A DNA stretch of 64,000 bases. It comes from Septoria linicola (lineage: Eukaryota > Ascomycota > Dothideomycetes > Mycosphaerellales > Mycosphaerellaceae). Location of the stretch: positions 62,001-126,000 of the forward strand of contig CP099423.1 in NCBI GenBank assembly GCA_024114885.1, in the 5' to 3' direction. The notes below the pieces were generated by a model. It ran no database searches, was not told the DNA's origin, and was given only the letters and a program-made list of their open reading frames with translations. Of the stretch, positions 43,972 through 56,077 are shown one piece after another. The position numbers and the translations under genes were made by a program. Numbering within the stretch: position 1 is the first letter of the stretch; the number at the start of each line of letters is the position of its first letter.

Positions 43972-46795
43972 TCACAACTTCGCCTTCGACCCATCCTCCC
44001 TCAACTCCGCCCCTGCCCCCGAAATCGCCAACTTCCCAGTCTCTTTGACTTTAACCTGGAAAATCACCCATCTCCCCTCCTTCCACATCTCCGTAACCAG
44101 CGTCTGACCCGGCAACACCACACCCGCGAAACGGACCTTGATATTCTGGAACTGTCCGAAAGTCTTCAGAATAGCTTTACCAGCGATACCAAACGAGCAG
44201 AGACCGTGCAGGATAGGGACGTCGAAACCGCCGACTTTGGCGAAGTCAGGGTCGATGTGGAGAGGATTGCGGTCGCCGGAGAGGCGGTAGATAGCTGCCA
44301 AGTCTTCAGAGGTCTTCTCCTCGACGATGGCGTCGGGTTGGCGTTTTGGTGGGTTGTGGACTTTGGTCGCAGGACCGCGGTCAGAGCCTTGCTTTTGGCC
44401 GCCGAAGCCGCCAGCCTTGCGGATGAAAGCGGTGGACTCGTTGTAGAAGACTTCTTTGCCGGTGTTCTTGTCTTTGGTGATGCTGCCGGAGACAATCACT
44501 GCAGACTTGCCCTTGTCTTGGACTTCGACGAGGTGTGGGAGGGCGACGAGGGTGGCTTCGGTGGGGATGGGGAATTGGCGGATTTCGAGGTATTGTTCTC
44601 CGTGGAGGACTTGTCGGAAGTCGAAGTTGGGGACGATGGCGGTCATGTCGAATGGTGCTTGGGCGTTGAAGGGTGGGATGACGCCGAAAGTTGGGATGAC
44701 TTGGAAGTTGTCGTCGCCTTCGAAGACGAAGGGGAGTTCGGTGCGTTTGCAGCCGATACCCAGGTCTGGTTTCATATTAGCATGTGCGCTGTACATGGAG
44801 AGCACTGGACCTACTGTAGAGAATCACATCGCGCTCATCATAGACGAACTCCGTTCCCTCGGCCTGTGCCTTCTTAGCTTCTGCAATCTTGGCCAGGTAA
44901 TCGGTACCGTCATCGGACGTGCTCCCACCTTTCTTTGACCGATTCTGGGAGTTGCCCAAGATCTTGTCGTTGGCAAACGACACATCATGGGGATTGTCAG
45001 CACGACCATCCTCAAAGTCGGCAATCTGCTTCCATGCAGCCTTGACAGCTTCTGGGGTCAGCTCGACATCGACTGGGAACTGAGCGCCGCCTGTTCGCTG
45101 CCACCTGGTCTCGCCAGCCCATCCAGAACCACTCTCGAAGACACGTCCAGTCGGCTCGGTTGGCATCTTGTCAGAGCTCATGATGAGGACGATTGGAACA
45201 ACGTAGTCTGGCTTGAAGGCCTGGACCATCTCCTCTGGCATGATGGTACGGGTCATGTTGGTGCCTGCGTTTGGTGCGATGGTGTTGACAAAGATGTTGT
45301 ACTTCTTACCCTCACGAGCGAGAGCACGCGAGAATCCGAGGATACCGCACTTTGCAGCGGCATAGTTGGCTTGTCCGAAGTTGCCGTAGATACCGGATGT
45401 GGAGGTGGTGTTGACGATACGTCCGTACTTTTGCTTCAGCATATAAGGCCAGGCAGCCTTGGAGGTCTTGTATGTGCCGCGAAGGTGGACATCCAAAACT
45501 TGGTGGAACATCTTGTCGTCCATGTTGTGGAATGCCTTGTCGCGGAGGATACCGGCATTGTTGATGAGGATGTCGATTCTGCCAAAGTTGTCGATGGCAG
45601 CCTTGACGACCTTTTCTCCCTCCTCGGCGCTGCACTTCACACCAACAGCCTTGCCGCCGAGCTTCTGAATTTCTTGCACAACTGGCTCTGGGTCTGCGAG
45701 ATCGTTGACCACGACAGTTGCGCCGTACTTGGCAAAGGTCAAGCAGTAAGCGCGGCCGAGACCAGCACCACCACCAGTGACGACTGCAACCTTGCCCTTG
45801 AAGTCAAGCTCTTGTGCCTTGGGGCTAGGCTTCAACTTCTGTGCCTCTTCCAGCAGTCCCATGAAGTCAGCCACGCCAGTGGGGTACTGTGGGTTTGACC
45901 AGTCCTCAATGTCCTTCCACTTGGCAAGCAGGGCACCAGGAGTGAAGGAGTCGTCTGCACGGAGAAGAGCACCGCCTGAGCGCTGCCACCTGTACTTGGC
46001 AATGTGACCACCACCAAGCTCGAAGATACCGCCGTTTTCCTCGGCTGGAGTGTCATTGTGGGTAAGAGCAGCAACCAATGGCACGATCCACTCCGGCTTG
46101 AGCAGATCCAGCACTTCCTTGGGCATCACCGTAGCAGTCAACCGCGAGGCAGCGATTGGAGCGATTGTGTTTGCGAGAATGTTGTATCGGGCACCTTCCT
46201 TGGCCAGCGTCTCGGTGAAACCGACTTGTGCAAGCTTGGCTGCAGAGTAGTTGCATTGTCCGAAGCTTCCAAACAGACCAGCGGCAGACGATGTGCTGAT
46301 GATTCTGCCATACTTTTGTTTCCTGAAGTGGGGGAAGGCAGCGCGTGCGCACTTGTATGCTCCCACGACGTGCACCTTCATGATCAGATCCCAGTCCTCG
46401 TCCTTCATGTTCTTGAAGCTGATGTCTCGCAGAATTCCGGCATTGTTGATCAGCACGTCGATGCGGCCGAACGTGTCAATGGCGGTTTGGATGATCTTCT
46501 CGCCGTTCTCGACCGAGTCGTAGTTGGCGACGGCGTTTCCGCCAGCGGCCTTGATCTCGTCCACCACCTTTTGTGCCATCTGCATGTCCTTGTCAGCTGG
46601 ACAGACCTAGCAGCCTCAACTTCCCGCTACACTCACAGTCTGGCTGGCACCTTCACCCTTGAAGCTGCCACCAAGATCATTGACGACGACATTTGCTCCT
46701 CTGCTGCCGTAGAAGATGGCATATGCTCGTCCGAGACCTCCACCAGCTCCAGTGACCACGACCGTCTGGCCGTCCCATCGTAGTTGTTCGCCCAT
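43972..46795 (-). CDS. fox2: peroxisomal multifunctional beta-oxidation protein (hydratase/dehydrogenase)
   Basis: Exons 46795-46637, 46588-44815 and 44765-43972 give 908 residues. It performs the second and third steps of peroxisomal fatty-acid beta-oxidation: hydration of trans-2-enoyl-CoA and oxidation of (3R)-hydroxyacyl-CoA. SDR domain A has TGAGGGLGRAYA near residue 15 and YSAAKLA. SDR domain B has TGGGAGLGRAYC and YAAAKCG. The C-terminal hot-dog hydratase has DRNPLHIDPDFAKVGGFD and PILHGLCSFG. The protein ends in AKL, a type 1 peroxisomal signal. The exon join LYNLGIGCKRTEL is typical. Length and domain order match fungal Fox2. Intact. Confidence 0.96.
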
Positions 46796-47457
46796 ATTGG
46801 CGGTGTGTGTGTGAAAGTGTAAGAGTGGGAAACAGGTAATTCGACTTAGAGTCGTGTGAAGAGAGAGCAGAGAAAGATCAGCTGTGAGAAGGTAGCGTAT
46901 GTCTAGCAGTATAGTCTGCTCTGGTCTGCTCTACCGACGATGATGCTCGACCTCGGCTTGTCCAAGACCGGCATTCACTATTGCATCCACGCCGAGTCTG
47001 TGGTGTGGAGAGACGTGGACACTATCACATGCTCGTGGCTTTCTCTATTTCCTATGCATTCCCGCTCTGTACTCTGCGTGGCCGTTGTGGTCAAGCACAT
47101 CGCCAGCGATCAATCGTCATGGCACTCTTTTCGGCATGTTCCCATCTATGTTGTCGAGTCTTTCCTTTCACCGAGGCAACGTACCGCATCTGGACATCGC
47201 CTTTTTGACAGGTCAGAAGAGTGTGGTTTTCCGACAAGAATGCATAAACCACTATGGAATAACTTCATATGCAAAGACAAGCATCAGCCATCATGGGACC
47301 ATCTGCACGCTCCATAGTCCGCCCGACGTGGAGCATCCCTCTCGGCTATGCTTTCAGGCGCAAGGTTGTCCCTTTCACATGTCAAAATGTCTAGCTTAGC
47401 TCTAACGTAGCTCTGTAGCTATACCGTAACCATGTACACGTGAGCTTCCAGGAAATC
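46796..47457. other. intergenic between divergent genes
   Basis: This 662 bp region separates the start of fox2 and the start of the kinase gene and must hold both promoters. Open frames here are short and conflicting. I did not find an obvious oleate-response-type palindrome by eye. Confidence 0.4.
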
Positions 47458-48619
47458 ATGCCTGAGATTATTGACGACAAGTCTGAGCACTGCATTCCTT
47501 TTATACTTGAGCGGCTCAAGGCACATCAGGAGGAATATGCAGCAAAGGGAGAGAAAGCCCCGCCATTCTTTCTGGGGTTGAATGGCGTCCAGGGTGCGGG
47601 CAAGACTACTTTGGTAGGTGATCATGAGGGCTGCAGTGCGGATCGATTTGACTAACTAGATGTGCGTTCTTGGGAGAACATATGCTTCAAGAACCAAATG
47701 TACCAGCTTAGCACAACGTATCCAGCTACTGATCGTTACATGCTAGGTCGAAACCCTCCATCACACCCTCTCCTCCCCACCGCACTCCCTCCCCACCCTT
47801 GTCCTCTCCATCGACGACCTCTACCTCCCTCACTCGCAACAACAAGCCCTCGCTAAATCCCACCCCACAAGCCCCCTCGTCCAACATCGCGGCGTGCCCT
47901 CCACCCACGATATCGAGACAGGAGTAGCCCTCTTCTCCGCCCTCGCAAACCGCGAACTAAACATCAAAATCCCAAGCTACGACAAGTCTCAGTACAACGG
48001 CGCCGGCGATCGGAAACCAGAAAGCGAATGGCACACCATCAACACACCCTCCGAAAACCCCGTCGAAGTCATAGTCTTCGAAGGATGGTGCGTCGGCTTC
48101 CGCGCCCTCGCCGACGAGGATGTAGAGAAGAAATGGCAAGCAGCAAAACATCAAGCTGAATCAGGAGGAGGAGAGAAATATACAGGCCGCCTAGGACACT
48201 TGAACCTGTCAGACGTCCTGTTCATCAACTCCGCCCTCCGCTCCTACGACGCTTTGACAGATCGATTTGGGGCGTTTGTTCACATGTTTGTTCTCCCCTC
48301 TCCCTTCCCACCAACTCTCCCCTCGGAATACAGCATCATGCTAACACCTCCTCTTCTTTCCTTTAGTGATGCGCAGGATCCATTATATGTATACACATGG
48401 CGCGAACAACAAGAAGCCGCGATGCGCGCATCAAAAGGCACGGGAATGACAAAGGAGCAGGTGGTGGAGTTTGTGAATGGGTATTATCCTTGTTATGAGT
48501 TGTATACGGATGTGTTGAGGGAGGGGATTTTTGGGGAAGATGTGAAAAAGGACGAGGGGAAGCAGTTGAGGTTGGTGGTGGGCGAGGATAGGAAGGTTGT
48601 GCAGGTGCGGAGGATTTGA
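47458..48619 (+). CDS. P-loop kinase related to D-glycerate 3-kinase / Tda10
   Basis: Exons 47458-47613, 47747-48285 and 48367-48619 give 315 residues. The P-loop GLNGVQGAGKTTL is at residues 40-52, cut right after it by intron 1. LVLSIDDLYLPHSQQQ follows, then VQHRGVPSTHDIETG, IPSYDKSQYNGAGDR and EVIVFEGWCVGFRAL. This order is that of yeast Tda10 and plant-type glycerate kinases, which phosphorylate glycerate to 3-phosphoglycerate. The C-terminal part (DPLYVYTWREQQEAAMR, EFVNGYYPCYELYTD) is also conserved. Intron lengths are 133 and 81 bp. The substrate in fungi is uncertain. Confidence 0.88.
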
Positions 48620-48890
48620 GCATGGACTGGTGGTGGTGAGAGATAATGGGACGAACGACGGGAACGTGTGAGTGAGAATGGTATGGATCAATGGGTGAGT
48701 AATAATGCTTCTCCTTGGACTTGGTGGAGTTGACTCGAGAAAACGCACGCTTCGCTGCGGAGCTCAATGGGTATGCTTGGGGCTCTTGTTCATCCGTAAA
48801 ACTTGATCCACGCGCCACAGATTTCTTAGGCAGATCTGAGCAAGGAACCTATGCCCAACTGCGCTGGAGAGGTGGAAATCCGGAACCTTG

Positions 48891-50657
48891 CTATGACGTT
48901 ACACGTGTAGACTCCAAGTATTCTTTCACCGAGAAATGTGCCAGTCTGACTTTCATGTCTTTGTCTGGCCGTCGCCGATGATGAGAGGCAATGGAACTCC
49001 TGTCTGCATCAGAATTCTCCCACTCGAGGTCCGGGAACTGGTCGCTGCCATGGTTCTCATGATTCTCTTCGGCATGTCCACCGGCCTCTCTTTCTTCTCC
49101 TTCTTCGTCAGCGTCCTGTAGAATGACTAGCTCCGAGAGGATCTCCAACGAATCTTCGATCGCACCTCGCTCATCTTCCACGACATTTCCGTCTTCCGAA
49201 ACGTCGATGATAGTTACTTCGACAAGCTCGCTGAGGCTTAGTGGTGATTGGGCATACGCGAGCCACTGCAACAGAGCAAAGGCTTCTTCGTAGTACATTA
49301 TGTCGATTCTGCTGAGTATCCGCTCGTATGTATCATCAAGAGTGGCAGGAAGATTGTGGAGCAATTCCTTCACGTATTTCGGTTTGGTCGCGTTGAGCTT
49401 CTTAAGCTCTTGCAGCTGACAGTACGCCCACCTGAACCTGCGTGGGAGCGAGATGTTAGCATTCACAGCCGAAGAATGCTATAAAGATGACTCACATTCC
49501 ATTCGCCTTTTCAGAGATAGTCTCCTCAATCAGCGTCGTCGTTTTCCGGTCCAGTCGTGAGAGGCGGGAGTCCAGGGAGAGCATTTTTGTTGTATACCGC
49601 CGAATATCCTGGTCCACTACATGTGAGTCAATGGCTTGCGGTAGAGCCCCTAGTTCTGCCATCGATTCACGAATGTTGGGAAGCTCGCGACTTGTTACAC
49701 AGACCTTGACATTTTGCGCCCGCTGCAACAGTCTTGTCAGACATTGCACGACACCGTACCGGCCGTCATTGTTCTCAGGACACTCGTCGAGCGCATCGAT
49801 AAGGAGAAACGTCTCACGATTCGCCTGAAAGCTAGAAAGCAGGATGTCCTCGAGTTCAGACATTCCAAGCCTACGATCCGCTGGTACCGGTCTGCTTGAT
49901 GTGTGCGAGCGTTGTCCTTAGACCTTACTGCGTCTAAGAGGCGCTGTCTCGCACCTTCGTGTTTCTCGCCATAGTTTGCTCCCGGGGTCACGCCAAAGAT
50001 TCCAAAGAGTGCATACGACATGTCTTCCGGTCTTGTCGTCGCACGACCCTCCATCCATGCCAGCTTCTCCTCGGTACTATAGTTGAGACGTGTGGCATAA
50101 TCGTGAAGCACCTGCTCCGGTAGTGATGTGATTGATGCCAATTTCTTCTCCAGACTGGGCCCCGCATGAGTGCCGCAGTCGATATATGTAGAAGCTCCTC
50201 TATTACCAATAACGTGCCATGTCTGTGTGACGAAGACGATCAACCGTGGAGCGAGCAGCTCCTGTAAAGTCCAGCCTCTCTTGAACCATTCGCTTTGTGC
50301 AAATTCCCCCTCGTCGCTGGCATGCTCAACGTCTGCGAGGTACGCAATGCACAATGCCGCATTGCGATACCAATCAAACATCAAGTTGAGCGACTCGGAC
50401 AGCTCTGGGAGGTTGGTCTTGTCAATGCAACAGGTGTCAATCCAGAGCCATTGTACACCTGGGACGTGCTGCTTGACATATGCTGCGAAGTCGACAATCT
50501 TCTGGTAACCACTCTTGTCCCTATTCTGCTCTTTGGTAATGTCTTGGAGTGTGACTTCAGCCCCGTCGACCCATCGGTGCGATGCGATCACATACTTTGG
50601 CCGTTTGTCGTCGCGGAACTCGTCGAATTTGAGGGTGTCGATATTCAGGAGACGCAT
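48891..50657 (-). pseudogene. HET-NACHT (NLR-type) gene with its P-loop region deleted
   Basis: ATG at 50657 opens a canonical HET domain (MRLLNIDTLKFDEF, VIASHRWVDGAEVTLQDI, WLWIDTCCIDK, EWFKRGWTLQELLAP, SYALFGIFGV). After KDNARTHQADRYQ, near 49880, the sequence jumps into another frame that carries only the second half of a NACHT ATPase (FLLIDALDECPENN, VKVCVTSRELP). The Walker A loop and about 150 residues before it are absent. A 58 bp intron (49495-49438) leads to MFRWAYCQLQELKK and the winged-helix region, and the protein stops at 48891 without WD40, ankyrin or TPR repeats. In intact form these proteins trigger incompatibility or immune-type cell death. This copy lacks ATP binding and the sensor. 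Confidence 0.8.
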
Positions 50658-51190
50658 GTTCAGTCTCGTCTGCGAGCGTCAGGTAGTACACGTTCTCTGC
50701 CAGTGCAACAGTGTGGTCAACGGAAGAGAGCAGGAGGGGAACACCATCTGTCCAACCTTCACACACACCGACAAGGCTGAAGGAAGACTTCAGCTCCTGC
50801 GGTGGCTGATTTGCACTGCCCTTCCCCTCCATTGCTCGATATCATCGTCCTCTGCACAGCCTGGCCTCTGTGCATCGTCAAAGTAGATGCCAAGGTCTAC
50901 GAGGAGAGGTCTCGTTACGTCAGCAGGGCCGGAGACAGGCATGCGATGACGTGCTTAACTTAGTCAATGCTCCCGAGATCGGGCGAGGGTCGCGTGGAGA
51001 AAGAGTCAGCATCTGCCGAATTCACACGAACAGATCAGACATCATAATAGAACTACCAATCTCGCACATCACCTCCGATACCAAATTGAAGCTCCACCAT
51101 ATCAGACCTCACTGCCCATCATTCCACCTTCCTAGTATCGGCGTGTAGAAGTCTCTAGTCTTCTATAAAAACTACCATTCTTTCTCTCAA
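50658..51190. other. intergenic, promoter region of the cystathionine beta-lyase gene
   Basis: No supported gene. CTTCTATAAAAACTACC at about 51160-51176 contains a TATA-like element 20-30 bp before the ATG at 51191. This is unusually close, so transcription may start elsewhere. Confidence 0.35.
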
Positions 51191-52525
51191 ATGACCGGCC
51201 AACTACCCAATGGCGCGGGCAAGGCCTTGAAGAACCTTGACCTCGATGGCCACGATCTTCCACCATCACCCGCGCCATCCAGTCCTCGCAATGGACGCCG
51301 CTACAATTTTGCCACCGAGCTGGTCTATACCGAAAGCAACGACCAGTACAATGCCAGCAGTGTGCCCATCTACCAGTCTGCCACTTTTAAAGGTGGTCCA
51401 GGCCAGGAGTATGACTACACTCGCAGTGGTAACCCAACGCGCACACATCTGGAGCGCCACATGGCCAAGATCATGGGCGCAAACCGTGCTCTGGTGGCAG
51501 GCTCCGGCATGGGAGCGCTGGACGTGATCACCAGAATCCTCAAGCCAGGTGACGAGGTCGTGACTGGGGATGACCTCTACGGCGGCACCAACAGACTGCT
51601 TACCTACTTGAAAGAGCACGGGGGAGTCACGGTGAAGCATGTAGACACCACGACGTTGGATGTGGTAACAGCGGCAATCAGCGAGAAGACTACCATGGTG
51701 TTGCTCGAGTCGCCGACGAACCCGCTGATCAAGATCTGCGACATCAATGGCATTTCTACAGCCGCCCACGCGATCAGCTCGAAGATTGTTGTTGTGGTCG
51801 ACAACACTATGCTTTCGCCTTACCTCCAGAACCCGCTCGACCTCGGCGCAGACGTGGTCTATGAGTCAGGCACCAAATACCTGTCCGGTCACCACGATGT
51901 CATGGCAGGTGTCATTGGTGTCAACGACGTCTCTCTCGGAGAGAAGTTCTACTTCATGATCAACAGCACAGGCTGCGGTCTTGCACCATTCGACAGCTGG
52001 CTGCTTCTCCGAGGTGTCAAGACCCTGGCGATTCGCATGGACAAGCAGCAAGCCAACACTCAAGCAATCGCCGAATTTCTCGAGAACCACGGCTTCAAAG
52101 TCCGCTACCCGGGCCTGAAGTCACACCCGCAGTACAAACTGCACTGGAGCCAAGCCCGCGGCGCTGGCGCCGTGCTGTCCTTTGAGACAGGCTCCATTGC
52201 ACTATCCGAGCGTATCGTAGAATCTACCAAGCTCTTCGGCATCAGCGTATCGTTCGGCTGCGTCAACTCCCTCATCTCCATGCCCTGCCGCATGAGCCAC
52301 GCGAGTATCGACCCAGCAACACGAAAAGAGCGCGCTCTTCCCGAAGACATCATCCGATTGTGCATTGGTATCGAGGATCTGGAAGATCTTCTCGACGACC
52401 TCAGCCAGGCTCTCGTTCGAGCTGGTGCGGTGAAATTGGTTGGTGCGAATGGCTTCAGAGCACTCACGGCCGAGGAGACGGCCGGTGAGAGTGGTAAGAC
52501 GACACAGGTTGTCGATGAGCCATGA
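51191..52525 (+). CDS. str3: cystathionine beta-lyase
   Basis: Uninterrupted 444 residues. PLP-dependent enzyme of the Cys/Met metabolism family that splits cystathionine into homocysteine, pyruvate and ammonia in methionine synthesis. Visible are the start YNFATELVYTESNDQYNASS, YDYTRSGNPTRTHLE, SGMGALDVITRIL and DLYGGTNRLL. VVVDNTMLSPYLQNPLDLGA and the PLP lysine in SGTKYLSGHHD follow. The C-terminal CIGIEDLEDLLDDL is typical. The order and spacing fit cystathionine beta-lyase better than gamma-lyase, though the two are hard to separate by eye. Length is normal; no defects. Confidence 0.93.
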   Translation: MTGQLPNGAGKALKNLDLDGHDLPPSPAPSSPRNGRRYNFATELVYTESNDQYNASSVPIYQSATFKGGPGQEYDYTRSGNPTRTHLERHMAKIMGANRALVAGSGMGALDVITRILKPGDEVVTGDDLYGGTNRLLTYLKEHGGVTVKHVDTTTLDVVTAAISEKTTMVLLESPTNPLIKICDINGISTAAHAISSKIVVVVDNTMLSPYLQNPLDLGADVVYESGTKYLSGHHDVMAGVIGVNDVSLGEKFYFMINSTGCGLAPFDSWLLLRGVKTLAIRMDKQQANTQAIAEFLENHGFKVRYPGLKSHPQYKLHWSQARGAGAVLSFETGSIALSERIVESTKLFGISVSFGCVNSLISMPCRMSHASIDPATRKERALPEDIIRLCIGIEDLEDLLDDLSQALVRAGAVKLVGANGFRALTAEETAGESGKTTQVVDEP

Positions 52526-53110
52526 TTTGAGATGCTGTATGGCATGGCGTGTACTAGTATTGGGATGTACTTTGCAGCTTGGAGGACAACTGCTTCGATG
52601 ATACCATACAGCGATGTACTAGAGAATGGAAAAAGTTAATCACTCCGAGCTGTGTTCTTGATGTGAGGAAGCATTGCATATGTATTCCTTTCTATATGCT
52701 GATCAAATTGACCTCTCCCCAACTGACTGCTTGTCGCAGCATCTGCAGCTCAGTAGTCATAGCTCCTATGTCTCTACCTAGCATAACGTTATTCCATATG
52801 AATACTACTATTTTACGTCTTTCCCTCAGAGTAGGTATATCACTAAGTTAGATTACCTTAGAATCTTGCTTGTCTATACCGCGATCTAGACATCACGTGG
52901 GGTACTTTATTCTCAGGTCTGGTGGGCACAGTCAATAATAACAATCGAACACGGACGAAACTGCCGGCGATTGGTCCAATGCTAAGTTAGTGCCGACGAC
53001 CTGATCAATCTCCAGACATATCCCTTGTGTTTTATGCTCGCTGTGCTCCAAACCCTAACTAGTGAGCAAGGCTCCAGTGGAAGCAAATGAAGATTATAAC
53101 CAACCTTATA
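52526..53110. other. intergenic, partly AT-rich
   Basis: 52770-52880 is rich in TAG/CTA/TTA and looks mildly RIP-affected. No gene or clear repeat is visible. It separates the lyase from the RIP-damaged membrane-protein gene. Confidence 0.4.
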
Positions 53111-54289
53111 TCACGCTACACTACACTTACTTTTTCGTGTAGACGTCTCATCCTGTATCTCTACAAATTCCTGCGCGTCCCAACTATTCTGCACTGATCC
53201 ATAAGACGAAGAAACAGCCCCGCTATTTCCAGGTCCACTGCCTCCTGCTTCAAAAGATTGCCCTTTGCGGCTATGGATCAGGAATCTCTGAATGAATGGA
53301 ACGCAGTGTCGCAGCACTCGCGCAGATGCAGCCGAACGATACTTCGATGAAGCTCGCGATGCTGAGCGGGACCATTGCGTCTGTGGATAGATGTTGTTAG
53401 TCGTGGACATTGCGGATGATATATTGGGGGGGGGGGGGGGAGATACGCACAAGTCACATCTTCCGAGATGGAGAAGTCGCGGATGAATTTGAAGCGCACG
53501 AGGGTAGCGATGCAGGCACTGCACAATTCAGTCTGGTCAGATTATTGGGTCGTTCGGAGACATCGAGATGACGCTTCGCTTACAGTGAATCGATACCCAT
53601 GGTGACTGCGGCATACCACTTCGTCTTCCTGTCCACAGACTAAGCTGCCCGCAACACAAAAAACCGGTGCAATAGCCGTAACAATATCGGTGGTAGCAGA
53701 TATTGCACTCAGAATATGCACCGAAGCGGCATAAGCATCGCGACTATGGCAGACGCCTTTAATACTCGTATCCCACTGCGCCGCCACAGATGAGCATTGA
53801 AAGGTAAGCCAGAGCGTGAACGCATCCGTCAAGGCCGTGGTAACTCCAATAACAGCGTAGAGTGTCCAATTCAGCGCTTTGGCAACACTGAATTTCAAGA
53901 GGAGAAACGCCATGGACATTTTTATGCCGAAGAGGGTTACGATGTACATTTGCTGAGCGATAAAGAAGGCGTGGCCCTAGCGCGGGAGGTTATATGCTGG
54001 GTTGGGGATGTTGATGATGTGTTGACCACCTCCATGGCTTGTTTGGACTGGGACCATTGCAGCGAAAATGGTTAGTTAGAGGGATGTTCTGCTGAAGCTT
54101 TGCCCTGTGACCGTGACCGCTTACCATGCCGAGGGTGATGAAATAATCCTCGAGAAAGATGCCGCGAACGATGGAGACTCGAGTGTAGACTCGACAGGCA
54201 TACACGATCTAGGCGACTGTTAGGAGGATGAAAGTGCTGGAAAGAAATGATCCAGCATTGCTGCCTGTTGGGTTCGTCGAGACGTTCAT
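53111..54289 (-). pseudogene. rhodopsin-domain (Pth11-like) membrane protein gene, RIP-damaged
   Basis: The minus strand reads MNVSTNPTGSNAGSFLSSTF, IVYACRVYTRVSIVRGIFLE, a segment HGGGQHIINIPNPAYNLPR, MYIVTLFGIKMSMAFLLLKF and DRKTKWYAAVTMGIDSL. LVRFKFIRDFSISEDVT and IASFIEVSFGCICASAATL follow, the order of fungal seven-helix rhodopsin-domain proteins. Three stops all fit CAG-to-TAG changes: 54209-54211 (VA-stop-IVYA), 53977-53979 (LPR-stop-GHAFF) and 53640-53642 (RAA-stop-SVDRK). A frameshift lies in the T run near 53657. A 15-base G run at 53426-53440 sits inside a probable intron. The gene cannot be functional. Confidence 0.75.
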
Positions 54290-56077
54290 TCTTGCGGTAT
54301 GTTTTCGAAGGGGTGAACTGAAGAGAATATCTAGCGTTGTAGAATCGATGGTCTTTTCGCTGATTCTCACTGAGTCGTGGACTATCGTAGCTCGCCGTCA
54401 AGGGTCAAGCAGATGAGCATCGAAGAAAGAGAGGGAACAGTATCGCCCATGTTGTTATCCCATTCCCTGCGGAGGTCGGGCTCAATGCGCATGGTGAACT
54501 CTTTACACTAGCCTGACGATCATGCTGGGGTCGCACTCGCCCACGACTGAGAACGAGTACCGTTGTGACATCGTACACTAGTAGCTGTCACATTTCCAAT
54601 GGCGTTGCTGAAAGCCGGATGCCGGGTTTGCAACGTGCAGCCTTCCGCCTCATAGCGTCCGGGCCGCTGTAAGTCGGACCCTCGCGCAGACATGAGCCAA
54701 ATTCTTGAGTAGTCGCGTAAGCTTCCGCCTCCACGAACGACATGATTTGTTCAGCGCGATGTTGTGTATCTGAACGATGTGAAGGGAATAAGACTGTCGT
54801 TATCTCAAGACTCCCTGCAGTACTTCCCTAGTAGAGGATGTCCGCTTCTATGTCCAAGTAACCGATCAACGTCTTTGTAATGTGGGTGATGGTCGGATGG
54901 GACGCGGTAGCAGTGGGAGTCGTTGCGGTCCTGATGGTTTGATCCTGCATGTCGAGACCTCAATACCTATGGCCTCGCACTGTGCGCCTCTCTCCTGGCG
55001 CCATGGCCTGTCCCGGTCCCCGCCACTGGCCAGTTCAAGTGACTGCTCTTGTTCCCAAAAGCGCATTGCGCGTGGATATACATGTCAGCGAACCGATCTT
55101 TGCAGATCAACCTTAACGAAATGCCTTTTCTGCCACAATGTGCAAGCGGAGAAGACAGAGCCACAGCATGGCTGGCGATGATGTCCCAGAACGGGCGGTG
55201 TCACGACCGTCTTGCGACTCGATTATGGACTAAGTCCCTCTTCAGCTTGCTACCGTCGTCAAGCGCAGTATCGCTGCTATCACAAAGACCCTTGTCGACC
55301 ACAAGGACGAGCAGCTTGTCGCCATGCAGTGCTCTCAAGACTTCTTGACGATTCAGCTCGGACTGATGCAGCAGGTATGGAGAGAGACCGCAACGCAGAA
55401 GCAAAGCTCCTGCGAGCTGAACGCGATCGTCGCGTGCGTCTTATGCGCGCTGGGCTCGAAGAGAGCTATACGTGTAAGCATCCTGGCCGGTCTCAGTGGC
55501 GGTTTGGGAGTGGGAGGCGACAGTTTCGTTATGAGATGTACGATGCCCGGTGTCGAAGTATCGCGAAGCTCAAAATTGGTAGGATAATCTCCAAGCCAGG
55601 CCAAGCCCAAAAGCCCGTCGCGAAACCATTCCCGACCGAAAGTCTACCTCGACAGCTTCTTTTTCTTTCGAACACAACGTCGACATCACTCTGCATCTCC
55701 ATGCGCTCAGCACGTGTTGCCTCGAAACTCAACAGGTGCTCACTTGACCGAGCGGATGTTGGCTGTAAGACAAGCTTGAAGCAGAATCCTCCGGCCAGTT
55801 TTGAGCGGTTGGTCGGGGTTGGGAGTGTTCCACGAGCTGCCATAAGTTCCCTTTTTTGATGTAGTATAGCGGACTGCGAAGGATCCAGCTTACAGCAGTA
55901 AGTTAGTACCACTAACATTCCTCTCGGGGACTTCTCACACTCACAGGATATATCCGACCCCGAGATCCCAAGCTAGGCTAAGCTCCCACGACGATCTCTT
56001 TGCGATCGTAGTACAATACATCCTTTCACGAAAAGCCACTTTCAAGATCTCTCGAATCACTTACCCACAATCAAGAC
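54290..56077. other. 1.8 kb without a firmly supported gene
   Basis: At 55230-55560 two + strand frames look partly coding (KRSIAAITKTLVDHKDEQLV, then ERDRNAEAKLLRAERDRRVR in another frame, ending at a GTAAGC donor-like site). They could be exons of a small gene, but I cannot find a start or a full set of joins. The rest (54290-55200, 55600-56077) shows nothing. The last 150 bp are the promoter of the transcription factor gene. Confidence 0.3.

Noticed and set aside
46796..47457. Small genes between fox2 and the kinase
   Set aside because: The frames overlap one another in three phases and none shows a domain or conserved pattern.
53426..53440. 15-base G run as a regulatory quadruplex
   Set aside because: A single homopolymer inside a decayed intron is more simply a slippage tract or assembly artefact.
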